From Tardibacter sp963781025 (GTDB lineage Bacteria > Pseudomonadota > Alphaproteobacteria > Sphingomonadales > Sphingomonadaceae), in contig CAWADU010000003.1 in the NCBI GenBank assembly GCA_963781025.1, forward strand, positions 2,170,001 to 2,234,000: a DNA stretch of 64,000 nt, written 5' to 3'. The position numbers and the translations under genes were made by a program. Below are positions 7,309 through 16,062 of the stretch, piece by piece. Each line of letters begins with the position of its first letter. The first letter of the stretch is position 1. A model generated the notes under the pieces. It had not been told where the DNA came from. It was given only the letters and a program-made list of their open reading frames with translations, and did no database searches.

Positions 7309-8584
7309 TTCGAGCGATCCGGGATTCGCGGCGGCGTTCGAAGCGCTGGTTTCGGCCCGGCGCGAACCAGCTTCCGACGTCGCGGCGGGCGTAACCGCGA
7401 TTCTGGCCGAGGTTCGCACGCGTGGCGATGCCGCGCTTCATGAACTGACGCGCAAGTTCGACCGTATCGATCTGGAACAGACCGGCTGGGATGTACCGAA
7501 GGCCGCCCGCAAGGCCGCGCTTGGCGGGCTGGAACCGGACCTCCGCGCCGCGCTGGAACTGGCGGCGACCCGCATTCGCGCCTACCACGACAAGCAGAAG
7601 CCCGCCGACCGTGACGAAGTGGACGAAGCGGGCGTGCGCATGGGCGCGCGCTGGACGCCGGTTGAATCCGCCGGACTATATGTGCCGGGCGGGCTCGCGA
7701 GCTACCCCTCGTCGGTGTTGATGAATGCGATTCCAGCGAAGGTCGCGGGCGTCGGGCGGCTGGCGATGGTGACGCCGACGCCGGACGGCAGGCTCAACCC
7801 GCTGGTCCTTGCCGCCGCCGAAATCGCGGGGGTGGACGAGGTCTGGCGTGTCGGCGGCGCGCAGGCGATTGCAGCGCTTGCTTATGGGACGGGCCGGATA
7901 AAGGCGGTCGATGTCGTCGTCGGTCCCGGCAATGCCTGGGTCGCCGAGGCGAAACGCCAGCTCTATGGCACCGTCGGCATCGACATGGTGGCAGGCCCTT
8001 CGGAAATACTGGTGGTGGCCGATGGCGGGAACGATCCCGACTGGATCGCCGCCGATCTCTTGAGCCAGGCCGAACATGATGCGACCGCCCAGTCGATCCT
8101 GTTTACCGACGACGCCGGTTTCGCCGATGCGGTCGAGGCTGCGGTTGAAAAGCAGCTTTCGGGGCTGTCGACCGAAAACACGGCGCGGGCAAGCTGGGAA
8201 AATTACGGCGCGGTGGTCATCTTCGGCGACCTTGCCGAAACGCCGCCGCTGATCGATCGGCTTGCGCCCGAGCATCTGGAACTCGCCGTCGACGATCCCG
8301 ATGCGATCTTCGCGCTGGTGCGCCACGCCGGATCGGTATTCCTGGGACGGCACACGCCCGAGGCCGTCGGCGATTACGTCGGCGGACCGAACCACGTATT
8401 GCCCACGGGACGGCGCGCGCGATTCTCATCGGGTCTGTCCGTCACCGATTTCATGAAGCGGACAAGCTTTCTTGCCTGTACGCCCGATGCCTTGAGCCGG
8501 ATCGGGCCGGCTGCGGTCAATCTGGCGCGCGCGGAAGGCCTGCCCGCTCATGCGCGCTCTGTCGGGATCAGACTGGGCCGTTAG
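7298..8584 (+). CDS. hisD: histidinol dehydrogenase
   Basis: A 428-residue protein catalysing the last two oxidations of histidine synthesis (histidinol to histidine, NAD-dependent, with zinc). Conserved blocks include the GLYVPGG-like segment, PGNAWVAEAKRQLYG, IDMVAGPSEILVVAD, DLLSQAEHD and the C-terminal NHVLPTGRRARFSSGLSV. The ATG at 7298 lies inside the end of hisG, so the pair is translationally coupled. Only hisG and hisD are here; the S8 protease on the other strand ends one base after this gene. Confidence 0.96.
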   Translation: MRLDSSDPGFAAAFEALVSARREPASDVAAGVTAILAEVRTRGDAALHELTRKFDRIDLEQTGWDVPKAARKAALGGLEPDLRAALELAATRIRAYHDKQKPADRDEVDEAGVRMGARWTPVESAGLYVPGGLASYPSSVLMNAIPAKVAGVGRLAMVTPTPDGRLNPLVLAAAEIAGVDEVWRVGGAQAIAALAYGTGRIKAVDVVVGPGNAWVAEAKRQLYGTVGIDMVAGPSEILVVADGGNDPDWIAADLLSQAEHDATAQSILFTDDAGFADAVEAAVEKQLSGLSTENTARASWENYGAVVIFGDLAETPPLIDRLAPEHLELAVDDPDAIFALVRHAGSVFLGRHTPEAVGDYVGGPNHVLPTGRRARFSSGLSVTDFMKRTSFLACTPDALSRIGPAAVNLARAEGLPAHARSVGIRLGR

Positions 8585-8585
8585 C

Positions 8586-10847
8586 TCAGAAGTCGGTGTT
8601 GTAGCGAAGCGCCACGCCCGTGTCGTTCGGCGCGGCCGCGATGTGACCGGGATCTTTGCGCCAATAGGCGTTGGCGTCGATCCAGCCTCCCGCGAAGCCG
8701 AAGCCGTAGCTTGCCTCCACATCGATTTCGCGGCCTGTCGGGCTCAGCGACATTTGACGCGATTCGACCGACGCCGCGCCGGTCGAATAATCATAGGCGA
8801 CGGGCACATTCAGCCTGAACCCGCCGTTTTCGACGCGAAGCGGCTGTGCTACGCGAAATCCGAGACGATCTTCCCGCCACAGCAGGTTGCTGCCCGTCAG
8901 GTCGACCGCGAAGCCGCGCGTCACGATGTCGCTCTTGTCGACAAGCCCGCCGCTCGTGCGGGCGCTGGTCCAGCCCTGGCGAACGCTGGCCGAAAGGCGC
9001 CAGTCCTGCGAGATATCGAACGCGGCATTGGCGTCAACTAGTCGCGTCGCCGCACCGGATATGCCGAAAGCCGGTCCAAGGCTGGACCCGAGGATGGTGC
9101 TCCGTTCATTCATCAGTCCCAGGCCGACGTCGAACGTCAGCGGACCAAAAGCGCGGCGCAAACGCATGGTGCCAAGGCTGTAGGGGCGGCGTTCCTCGCG
9201 GACATCCCGCCATGTCACGGCATCCCCGCGTTCGAAGGACGCCGTCAGGTTGAATGCGCCAAGATCCTGGCTGACCGCGATTGCGTCCCCCCGCCGATTT
9301 TCGAAGCCCGGCGCTGCCTGCGGATCGCCCGCGATCAGGAACGCAGGCGTGATGCGCCCCGATATCCGGTTCACAAGTCCAAGGCCGGTTTCCGAATAGC
9401 CGAAGGCGATACTGGTTTTGGGCGCGACCCGGCTGACTATGGCGCCTGCGGTCGCACGGGCGATGCGCGCATCCCGGGAAGACAGTCCGGACTGCGCGAG
9501 ACCGACCCATGGTTGGGCCCTGTCGCTGTCGCGGTGCAGGCTTACCGAAACCATCACCTTGCCGTTGCCGTTCGAAAAGGACCGGCTGTTGCCATAAAGG
9601 CGTCTGGCGAGGCTCTGGTTCACGGGCGTACGCGAAAGCGTGCTGGCGAGATTCATCGCATAGGCCCGCGAATAGCCGTCAAGAATGACCGCGCCGCCAA
9701 GCGCCGTGCTGGTCTGGCCGGCATCGCCCATGGGCGCGCCAAGGCTGCCGTTGCTTGTCAGCGAAAGCGGGGTTGCCGTCGAGGCCAGCGATGTCTGGCC
9801 CTGCGGCGCGAACGCCGCCGTCAGCGACAATTTGCCCCGGCCATAAACGCCGTCCGTCCCGGTGGCCCCCAGATCGACCGCGCTGTTGAATAAAAGATCG
9901 ACGATCTGCGCGCCGGTCAGATTGGGAAACGCCTGGGCGAGAAGCGCCGCCGCGCCCGCGATCTGCGGGGCGGCAAACGATGTGCCGCTGGCAAGCACGG
10001 CAGCGCCATTCTGGTCGATGGTCTGCACCTGGCGGCCGAGCGCAACGAGATAATGCGTCTGGCCCGTGCCCGCCGCGTTGCTGAAGCTGGAGAGAGTTGT
10101 TCCATCGGCGTCATGCGATCCGGCGATGATCACCATGTTCTTCGCGCTGGCGTTGTTCGCAACCAATGCGAAGTCGTCCGGGTTCGCGGTGGCGTCATTA
10201 CCTGCCGAAATCACGACGACCACGCCGTTGTTCGCGGCATTGGCGATGGCATTGACGAAGACGGGGCCCGGCGCGCCGCCGCCGAGCGAAATGTTGATCA
10301 CCCGCGCGCCGTTGCTCACCGCATAGTCGACGGCGGTGGCAAGATCGGTGTCGAAATGCTGGCATTCGGTGGCGCACGATCCCGGACTGTCCGTGCGCAG
10401 GGCAAGCAGCGTCGCATTGAACGCCACGCCCATGGTGCCGCTGTCGTTGCGCGCCGCGCCGATCACCGCCGATACTTCGGTGCCGTGCCCGCTGGTGTCC
10501 TTGATGCCGCGCGACCCGGCGATATCCAGCGAGGCCGAGGAAATGCGTCCCGTGAATTCCGGACTGTCGGTCTTGATGCCGCTGTCCAGCACCGCGACCG
10601 TGATCCCGCTTCCGGTGGCGCCCGCGTTGTAGGCGGCGATTGCATTCATCGCGACCGAGCCGGCCGACCGCTGGTATTCGGCAGTGTTGTAGTTGGTGAC
10701 CGACGAGCCGGGGCTGCCGCTGCCGCCGGGACCGGGCGACGACGAGGCGCTGTTGGTGCCGCCCCCGCCGCCGCAAGAACTGAGCGCGACAACGAGGCCG
10801 AGCGCCGTTCCCAGCCGCGTCGCTGATGTGTTGACCCCCAAAGCCAT
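8586..10847 (-). CDS. S8 serine protease with lipobox N-terminus and autotransporter-type C-terminus
   Basis: A 753-residue protein. A hydrophobic N-terminus ends in LSSC at residue 25 (lipoprotein signal), followed by a Gly/Ser-rich linker. The subtilisin domain has all three catalytic residues: D88 in VAVLDSG, H121 in SGHGT, and S290 in ASGTSFAAP. After about residue 350 the sequence becomes a long region of alternating polar and hydrophobic segments ending in NTDF with a terminal phenylalanine, as in outer-membrane barrels. This layout recalls lipidated autotransporter proteases such as NalP and SphB1, so the protease probably sits on the cell surface and trims surface proteins. The start ATG at 10845-10847 has GAGGGAA just upstream; a TTG nine bases earlier is less likely. 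Confidence 0.8.
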   Translation of the reverse strand: MALGVNTSATRLGTALGLVVALSSCGGGGGTNSASSSPGPGGSGSPGSSVTNYNTAEYQRSAGSVAMNAIAAYNAGATGSGITVAVLDSGIKTDSPEFTGRISSASLDIAGSRGIKDTSGHGTEVSAVIGAARNDSGTMGVAFNATLLALRTDSPGSCATECQHFDTDLATAVDYAVSNGARVINISLGGGAPGPVFVNAIANAANNGVVVVISAGNDATANPDDFALVANNASAKNMVIIAGSHDADGTTLSSFSNAAGTGQTHYLVALGRQVQTIDQNGAAVLASGTSFAAPQIAGAAALLAQAFPNLTGAQIVDLLFNSAVDLGATGTDGVYGRGKLSLTAAFAPQGQTSLASTATPLSLTSNGSLGAPMGDAGQTSTALGGAVILDGYSRAYAMNLASTLSRTPVNQSLARRLYGNSRSFSNGNGKVMVSVSLHRDSDRAQPWVGLAQSGLSSRDARIARATAGAIVSRVAPKTSIAFGYSETGLGLVNRISGRITPAFLIAGDPQAAPGFENRRGDAIAVSQDLGAFNLTASFERGDAVTWRDVREERRPYSLGTMRLRRAFGPLTFDVGLGLMNERSTILGSSLGPAFGISGAATRLVDANAAFDISQDWRLSASVRQGWTSARTSGGLVDKSDIVTRGFAVDLTGSNLLWREDRLGFRVAQPLRVENGGFRLNVPVAYDYSTGAASVESRQMSLSPTGREIDVEASYGFGFAGGWIDANAYWRKDPGHIAAAPNDTGVALRYNTDF

Positions 10848-10961
10848 TTCCCTCAACTCCGCATTCCTTCTGGGGGAAGGCGTGAACGAAAGCGGTTAAA
10901 ACTCAATAAATGATCGGTCGGATTGCCTGATCTCCCAACTGGGACTAGACCGCAGCCCGCT

Positions 10962-11645
10962 ATGCCGCTCGCGCCTTCCTCGCTTCCCCTCGACCATGTC
11001 GATGCGTGGATCTTCGATCTGGATAACACGCTTTATCCGCCGGAGGCGGACATCTTCGCGCAGATCGACGAACGGATGGGCCGGTTCATCGCGGATCTGC
11101 TCGATTGCGACCCGGTCGAGGCGCGGCGGGTGCAGAAAGACTATTTCCACAACCATGGAACGACCTTGTCGGGGCTGATGGCGCACCATGACGTCGAGCC
11201 GCATCATTTTCTGGATTATGTGCACGACGTCGATCTCACCGTGCTCGACCGCGATCCGCTGTTGGTGGAGGCGATCGCCAACCTGCCCGGCCGCAAGTTC
11301 ATCTTCACCAATGGCGATGCGCCCTATGCGATGCGCGTGCTGGATCAACTGGGCCTGGGCGCGAGCTTCGAGGCGATCCACGACATCCATGCATGCGGCT
11401 ATGCGCCAAAGCCGACGGCGGCGGCTTATCACACGATGATCGCCAGCTTCGGGATCGAGCCGGCGCGCTCGTTGTTCGTCGAGGACATGGCGCGCAACCT
11501 GAAGCCGGCGAAGGCGCTTGGCATGACGACGGTCTGGGTCAACAACGGCTCGGAGCGCGGCGCTCACGAGGCCGACGCCAGCTATATCGACATCGAAATC
11601 ACCGATCCCGGCCAGTGGCTGAGGTCGATCCACCGGAGGACATGA
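10962..11645 (+). CDS. HAD-superfamily hydrolase, pyrimidine 5'-nucleotidase-like
   Basis: A 227-residue phosphatase of the HAD superfamily. Motif I is IFDLDNTLYPP (nucleophile D19 and general acid D21), motif II is FIFTNGD, the motif III lysine is in YAPKP, and motif IV is FVEDMARN. The DNTLYP pattern and length match the Sdt1/pyrimidine 5'-nucleotidase-type subgroup, which dephosphorylates nucleoside monophosphates or small sugar phosphates. It is placed directly before dapD with its stop overlapping the dapD start, suggesting co-translation. The substrate is inferred from family only. Confidence 0.8.
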   Translation: MPLAPSSLPLDHVDAWIFDLDNTLYPPEADIFAQIDERMGRFIADLLDCDPVEARRVQKDYFHNHGTTLSGLMAHHDVEPHHFLDYVHDVDLTVLDRDPLLVEAIANLPGRKFIFTNGDAPYAMRVLDQLGLGASFEAIHDIHACGYAPKPTAAAYHTMIASFGIEPARSLFVEDMARNLKPAKALGMTTVWVNNGSERGAHEADASYIDIEITDPGQWLRSIHRRT

Positions 11646-12487
11646 TGAAGGAACAGTTGCAGTCCGTAATAGAAGCCGCATGGGAAGCGCGCGACGGCGT
11701 CAATGCTTCGACCCGCGGCGAGGTGCGCGAGGCCGTGGATGCAGCACTTGCAGGACTGGACAACGGCAGCTTTCGCGTCGCCGAAAAGGGCGCGGACGGC
11801 TGGCAGGTCAACCAATGGCTGAAGAAGGCGGTCTTGCTGTCGTTCCGCCTCAACGACATGGCGCTGATCGCCGGCGGTCCGGGACAAACGACCCACTGGT
11901 GGGACAAGGTCCCGTCCAAGTTCGAGGGCTGGAGCGATGCCGACTTCAAGGCCGCCGGGTTTCGCGCGGTGCCGGGCTCGATCGTGCGGCGCGGCGCTTA
12001 TATCGCGCCCGGCGCGGTGCTGATGCCAAGCTTCGTCAACCTTGGCGCAAGCGTGGGCGAAGGCACGATGGTCGATACCTGGGCGACGGTGGGTTCGTGC
12101 GCCCAGATCGGCAAAAACGTGCACCTTTCGGGCGGCGTCGGCATTGGCGGCGTGCTTGAGCCGCTGCAGGCGGGGCCTGTCATCATCGAGGACAATTGCT
12201 TCATCGGCGCGCGTTCCGAAGTGGTCGAAGGCGTGGTGGTGGAAGAAGGCGCGGTGCTGTCGATGGGCGTGTTCCTGTCGTCGACCAGCAAGATCGTCGA
12301 CCGCGCCACCGGCGAGGTATTCGTCGGCCGCGTGCCCGCCTATTCGGTGGTGGTGCCGGGCGCGCTGCCGGGCAAACCGCTGCCCGACGGCACGCCGGGG
12401 CCAAGCCTCGCCTGTGCCGTCATCGTCAAGCGCGTCGACGCGCAGACCCGCGCCAAGACCGCGATCAACGAGCTGCTGCGCGACTGA
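11645..12487 (+). CDS. dapD: tetrahydrodipicolinate N-succinyltransferase
   Basis: A 280-residue protein that succinylates tetrahydrodipicolinate in the succinylase branch of lysine and diaminopimelate synthesis. It has an N-terminal helical part and a left-handed beta-helix of hexapeptide repeats, with GGVGIGGVLEPLQ and IEDNCFIGARSEVVEGV as family hallmarks. Two ATGs are adjacent. GGAGG at 11635-11639 fits ATG 11645 better (5-base gap) than ATG 11642 (2 bases). It overlaps the HAD gene and is followed by a GC-rich hairpin. Together with lysA at 17.7 kb it belongs to the lysine pathway. Confidence 0.95.
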   Translation: MKEQLQSVIEAAWEARDGVNASTRGEVREAVDAALAGLDNGSFRVAEKGADGWQVNQWLKKAVLLSFRLNDMALIAGGPGQTTHWWDKVPSKFEGWSDADFKAAGFRAVPGSIVRRGAYIAPGAVLMPSFVNLGASVGEGTMVDTWATVGSCAQIGKNVHLSGGVGIGGVLEPLQAGPVIIEDNCFIGARSEVVEGVVVEEGAVLSMGVFLSSTSKIVDRATGEVFVGRVPAYSVVVPGALPGKPLPDGTPGPSLACAVIVKRVDAQTRAKTAINELLRD

Positions 12488-12538
12488 TGCGCGCGCGGAA
12501 GGTTACAAAGGTTACACCTGAACGCTAAATCTCAAAGA

Positions 12539-12571
12539 GCCGCGCCGGAACACGCAAGCCACCGGCGCGGC
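12539..12571 (+). terminator. hairpin after dapD
   Basis: GCCGCGCCGG and CCGGCGCGGC form a perfect 10-bp stem around a 13-base loop, 51 bases after the dapD stop. There is no T-run behind it, so it may terminate with Rho or simply protect the 3' end. The following 180 bases up to the SRPBCC gene hold a weaker CTGTCC/GGACAG hairpin and no gene. Confidence 0.5.
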
Positions 12572-12752
12572 CATTATGGCGCTGTCCGAAGTTGTAGGAC
12601 AGGGCCGGCCCTTGCCGCGATGGGGGAACTGAACGGCCGACAAGGGGTGGTTAGGGAAACGGCCTTGATGTACCTGATGAGCTTGGAAGAGGGTGGCTGA
12701 ACTGGCAGTTTAGCCCGGCCACTTACCTGAGCTGAGACGAGAGGAACCTGCC

Positions 12753-13196
12753 ATGCCAAATACCGTCCGATTGCATCGCGTCCTCGCAACCCGCCCCGAG
12801 AAAGTCTATCGCGCATTTGTAGAACCGGATGCGATCGCCAGCTGGCTTCCACCCTTCGGGTTTCTGTGCGCCGTCCACGAACTGGACGCCAGGGAGGGCG
12901 GCAAGCACAGAATGTCATTCCGCAACTTCACGACAGGCAACAGCCATTCCTTTGGCGGCACCTATCTCGAACTCGTGCCCGGTGAGAAGCTCGTCTACAC
13001 GGACCGTTTCGACGATCCTGGCCTGCCGGGCGAGATGACGGTGACCGTGACGTTGAAGGCCGTGTCGGTCGGCACGGAGCTGTCCGTCGAGCAGAAGGGC
13101 ATCCCCGACGTCATTCCGGTAGAGGCCTGCTATCTCGGCTGGCAGGAGTCGCTGCGCAAGCTGGCCAAACTCGTGGAACCCGAAATCAGCGAGTAG
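12753..13196 (+). CDS. SRPBCC/AHSA1-like domain protein
   Basis: A 147-residue single-domain protein of the START-like (SRPBCC, Aha1-type) fold. It begins VRLHRVLATRPEKVYRAF and has AIASWLPPFGF, GGTYLELVPGEKLVYTDRF and a C-terminal helix after YLGWQESL, the usual order in this family. Such proteins bind hydrophobic ligands in a deep cavity, and many are of unknown function. GAGAGGAA lies before the start. It appears to be a single-gene unit ending at a hairpin that faces the SulP gene. Confidence 0.8.
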   Translation: MPNTVRLHRVLATRPEKVYRAFVEPDAIASWLPPFGFLCAVHELDAREGGKHRMSFRNFTTGNSHSFGGTYLELVPGEKLVYTDRFDDPGLPGEMTVTVTLKAVSVGTELSVEQKGIPDVIPVEACYLGWQESLRKLAKLVEPEISE

Positions 13197-13229
13197 TCGC
13201 GTCTCATCCTTGCTGAACGAACGGAGCTG

Positions 13230-13266
13230 ACGGACCCGGGCCATGATGAAGGCCCGGTCCGTTTCC
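13230..13266 (+). terminator. Rho-independent terminator after the SRPBCC gene
   Basis: ACGGACCCGGGCC and GGCCCGGTCCGT pair as a 12-bp GC-rich stem with one bulged C and an 8-base loop, followed by TTTCC. It sits 34 bases after the stop, between convergent genes, and could also serve the SulP transcript in the other direction, although the T-run favours the plus strand. Confidence 0.6.
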
Positions 13267-13349
13267 TCGCAGCGGGCGCGTTGGCCGGGACGCGGACTGG
13301 CGGCTTTCGGGCCGCGAACGCACGAAAGCAGGCAGGGATTGGCCCGCAC

Positions 13350-14843
13350 TCAATGCGGCACGGCACCCAGCTCAAAGCCGGTCTTGTCATGCAAGGCGAA
13401 GCGATCCACCAGATCCTCGCTCGCTCGATTGTAACCGGTCACGTCAACGTGCGAGCCATCCCGCCGCAGACGTGCGACGATTTTATCGAGGGCACCCACG
13501 CCCGAAATATCCCAAAAATGCGCGGCGGACACGTCAATGGTGACGGGCCGTCCATTCTCCGTTTCGAACGCGCGGGTAAAGCGATCTACTGAGGCGAAAA
13601 AAATCTCGCCGCTAACCCGGTAGAGCACGGATGACGCCTCGCCCTCCGCCGACCGGCTGACCGCGAACATGCGACGCACCTTGCCTGCGAAGAAGATGCC
13701 CGAAAGCAGGACGCCCGCAACAACGCCTTGCGCGAGATCGTGCGTCGCGACGACGACGGCGACCGTGACGAGCATTACCACAGAAGAGGTCGGAGGATGG
13801 CGGCGCAGGTTTGAAATCGAGTTCCAGCTAAACGTTCCGATTGAGACCATGATCATCACCGCGACGAGCGCTGGCATCGGTATCCGGCCGACAAACGGCC
13901 CGAGGACCGCTAGCAGGAACAGCAAGAAGGCGCCCGCCGTGAACGTCGACAAACGTCCTCGGCCGCCGGAGGTTACATTGATCACCGACTGCCCGATCAT
14001 CGCGCAGCCGCCCATCCCGCCGACCAGCGAGGCAATGATATTGGCTCCGCCCTGGCCCGCGCATTCGCGACGTTTGTCGCTGTCGGTGTCGGTCATGTCA
14101 TCGACAATCTGCGCCGTCAGCAGGGACTCCAGCAGCCCGACCGCCGCCATGGTCAGCGAATACGGCAGGATGATGCGAAGCGTATCGAGCGTTAGCGGGA
14201 CGTGGGGGACCGTGAGGCTTGGAAGACCCTCAGGCAGCTTGCCCATATCGCCGACCGTATTGACCGGCAGGCCGAGCGCGATGCTGATCGCGCTGAGTAC
14301 GAGGATCGCCACCAGCGGCGAAGGCACCGCCTTCGTCACGCGCGGGAAGCAATAGATGATCGCAAGTCCGCCCGCGACCATCGCATAGGTGTGCCAACTG
14401 ACATGGATGAGTTGGGGCAACTGCGCCATGAAGATCAGGATCGCCAGCGCATTGACGAAGCCGGTGATCACCGATCGCGACACGAACTGCATGAGCAGGT
14501 CAAGGCGCAGCAGGCCGGCAAAAATCTGGATCAGGCCCATCAGGATCGTCGCGGCAAAGAGATATTCGACACCATGATCCCGTACGAGCGGAATGACGAC
14601 CACCGCAACCGCCGCGGTCGCAGCCGAGATCATGCCGGGACGCCCCCCGATAAAGGCGATCGTCATCGCAATAGCGACCGAAGCGTATAGGCCGACGCGC
14701 GGATCGACGCCCGCAATGATCGAGAAGCCGATGGCTTCCGGTATGAGCGCAAGGGCAACGACAATGCCCGCCATTATGTCATTGCGCGCACCGGACAGGC
14801 CATGGACCCATTCGGTTCGGTATTTGATAAGTTTTTCTGTCAT
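13350..14843 (-). CDS. SulP-family anion transporter with STAS domain
   Basis: A roughly 497-residue membrane protein. The N-terminal three quarters hold about ten or more hydrophobic segments, with the SulP entry motif GIVVALALIPEAIGFS, where the proline-containing helix is characteristic. The C-terminus after FAGKVRRMF is a STAS domain with DVSAAHFWDISGVGALDKI. SulP proteins move sulfate, bicarbonate or other anions with protons or sodium. MTEKLIKYRTEW at 14843 is the likely start, but no good ribosome site precedes it; a TTG 18 bases upstream is the alternative. The substrate is not determined by sequence. Confidence 0.85.
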   Translation of the reverse strand: MTEKLIKYRTEWVHGLSGARNDIMAGIVVALALIPEAIGFSIIAGVDPRVGLYASVAIAMTIAFIGGRPGMISAATAAVAVVVIPLVRDHGVEYLFAATILMGLIQIFAGLLRLDLLMQFVSRSVITGFVNALAILIFMAQLPQLIHVSWHTYAMVAGGLAIIYCFPRVTKAVPSPLVAILVLSAISIALGLPVNTVGDMGKLPEGLPSLTVPHVPLTLDTLRIILPYSLTMAAVGLLESLLTAQIVDDMTDTDSDKRRECAGQGGANIIASLVGGMGGCAMIGQSVINVTSGGRGRLSTFTAGAFLLFLLAVLGPFVGRIPMPALVAVMIMVSIGTFSWNSISNLRRHPPTSSVVMLVTVAVVVATHDLAQGVVAGVLLSGIFFAGKVRRMFAVSRSAEGEASSVLYRVSGEIFFASVDRFTRAFETENGRPVTIDVSAAHFWDISGVGALDKIVARLRRDGSHVDVTGYNRASEDLVDRFALHDKTGFELGAVPH

Positions 14844-14869
14844 GAAGGGTGTCCGCAACAATCACATGG

Positions 14870-14888
14870 CGTCCTTCGGAAAAGGACG
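14870..14888 (-). promoter_or_regulatory. small hairpin in the sulP leader
   Basis: CGTCCTT-CGGAA-AAGGACG forms a 7-bp stem with a 5-base loop 26 bases upstream of the sulP start, in a leader without a clear Shine-Dalgarno sequence. It could affect translation of the transporter or be incidental. The rest of the 14844-15077 gap shows no gene. Confidence 0.3.
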
Positions 14889-15077
14889 TCGTTCCCGATG
14901 TCATGTGGATATATTTGTCCGGCGGATCGGCGGCCGGAATAGCCACCCGGATTTTCACCGGGTCCATGCGAGTAGACCGCACTTAGCGGGGAGAACACAC
15001 TTCCTTCAATCCTTAAATGGAAGCGGCGCCGGCGCCAGCCTACGCCCCCGCCTGCGCGGGGCGGTGCATATCGAGCG

Positions 15078-15518
15078 TCAGTCCGGAATCCGGATCCCGC
15101 CCGCCTTGTCGATCGGGAAGCCGGGGCTCCAGGCGATTTCCCAGATGTTGCCGTCGGGATCGCCGACATGGGCGCAGTAGCCGCCCCAGACCATCTCCCG
15201 CGCGGCGTGGGTGACGGACCCGCCCGCCGCCGTCCAGCGCGCGACCACTTCGCCCACTTCCTCGCGGGTACGGACGTTGTAAGCGAGCGCGATGCCGCCA
15301 AAGCCGCCATGGCCCCGCCAGTGGACGCCCGCCTCCTCGCACAACGCCTCTATGGGATAGAGCGACAGGCCGATGGGGCCGAGCTGGAAGAAGGCGACGC
15401 CGTCCGCGGCCTTCATCACCCGGATCCAGCCCAGCGCCTCGTAAAAGCGGATGCTGTCCGCCAGATCGGCGACGCCGAGCGTGACGAGGCTAAGTCTTTG
15501 TTCCATCGGCTTTTGCAT
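15078..15518 (-). CDS. VOC (glyoxalase/bleomycin-resistance) family protein
   Basis: A 146-residue protein with the paired beta-alpha-beta-beta-beta modules of the vicinal-oxygen-chelate fold. It begins LSLVTLGVADLADSIRFYEALGW and ends with the GDPDGNIWEIAWSPGF metal-site segment. The family includes glyoxalases, dioxygenases and resistance proteins; this member's reaction is unknown. GGAGG six bases before ATG 15518 fixes the start, which lies 29 bases inside the end of the TlpA-like gene, so the two are co-translated. Confidence 0.85.
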   Translation of the reverse strand: MQKPMEQRLSLVTLGVADLADSIRFYEALGWIRVMKAADGVAFFQLGPIGLSLYPIEALCEEAGVHWRGHGGFGGIALAYNVRTREEVGEVVARWTAAGGSVTHAAREMVWGGYCAHVGDPDGNIWEIAWSPGFPIDKAGGIRIPD

Positions 15519-16062
15519 CGAGCGCCTCCTTCACAAGCGCCTTGCCCTGGGGGCCGTCCCAGGCGAGCGGCCCGTTGACGCGCAGGATTTCCCTGCCGTT
15601 CGCATCATAAACCAAAGTGACCGGAAGGCCTGCGGCATTTGTGCCCAAAGGCAGGACGTTCTCCTTGTCGAGATAGGGACGGAGGTTACGGAAAGCCATT
15701 TTCCGGAAATAAGGCGTGACAGCGCGCCGTCCTTCGATATCGGCCGAAACGGCGATCACCTGCACCTGGCCGCCATAATCCCTGGCCAACTGGCCGGCAA
15801 ATGCATCAAGCGACGGCATTTCCGAAAGACAGGGGGCGCACCATGTCGCCCAGAGGTTGACGATCAAGGGCTTGCCCCGGAAGGCAGCCAGCGTCACCGG
15901 CCGATCCTGCGGATCGAGAAAGGGCGTTGCGGGCGCTTTTTGGCCCTTGGCGCTGACGTCGATCTTGGCGATCGTGCCTTCCGTTCCTTGCGGTTCGGGC
16001 TGTTTGCCCTTATCGCATCCGGCCAGAGCGAGCGTGAGGAGAGCCGCAATTACAAAGCGCAT
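15490..16062 (-). CDS. TlpA-like lipoprotein thiol-disulfide oxidoreductase
   Basis: A 190-residue protein starting with a lipoprotein signal (LALAGC near residue 15) and a short acidic linker. The thioredoxin-fold domain then has LIVNLWATWCAPC, where WCAPC is the redox-active CxxC, and LGTNAAGLPVTLV, where the cis-proline loop lies. TlpA/ResA-type proteins reduce or isomerise disulfides in periplasmic proteins, for example during cytochrome c or oxidase assembly. It diverges from argH in an unusual way: the two 5' ends overlap by about 29 bases if argH starts at GTG 16034. Confidence 0.88.
   Translation of the reverse strand: MRFVIAALLTLALAGCDKGKQPEPQGTEGTIAKIDVSAKGQKAPATPFLDPQDRPVTLAAFRGKPLIVNLWATWCAPCLSEMPSLDAFAGQLARDYGGQVQVIAVSADIEGRRAVTPYFRKMAFRNLRPYLDKENVLPLGTNAAGLPVTLVYDANGREILRVNGPLAWDGPQGKALVKEALDAKADGTKT

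Noticed and set aside
12601..12612. perfect palindrome AGGGCCGGCCCT
   Set aside because: A 12-base GC palindrome is expected by chance in such DNA. It is not near a promoter feature and cannot form a useful hairpin loop.
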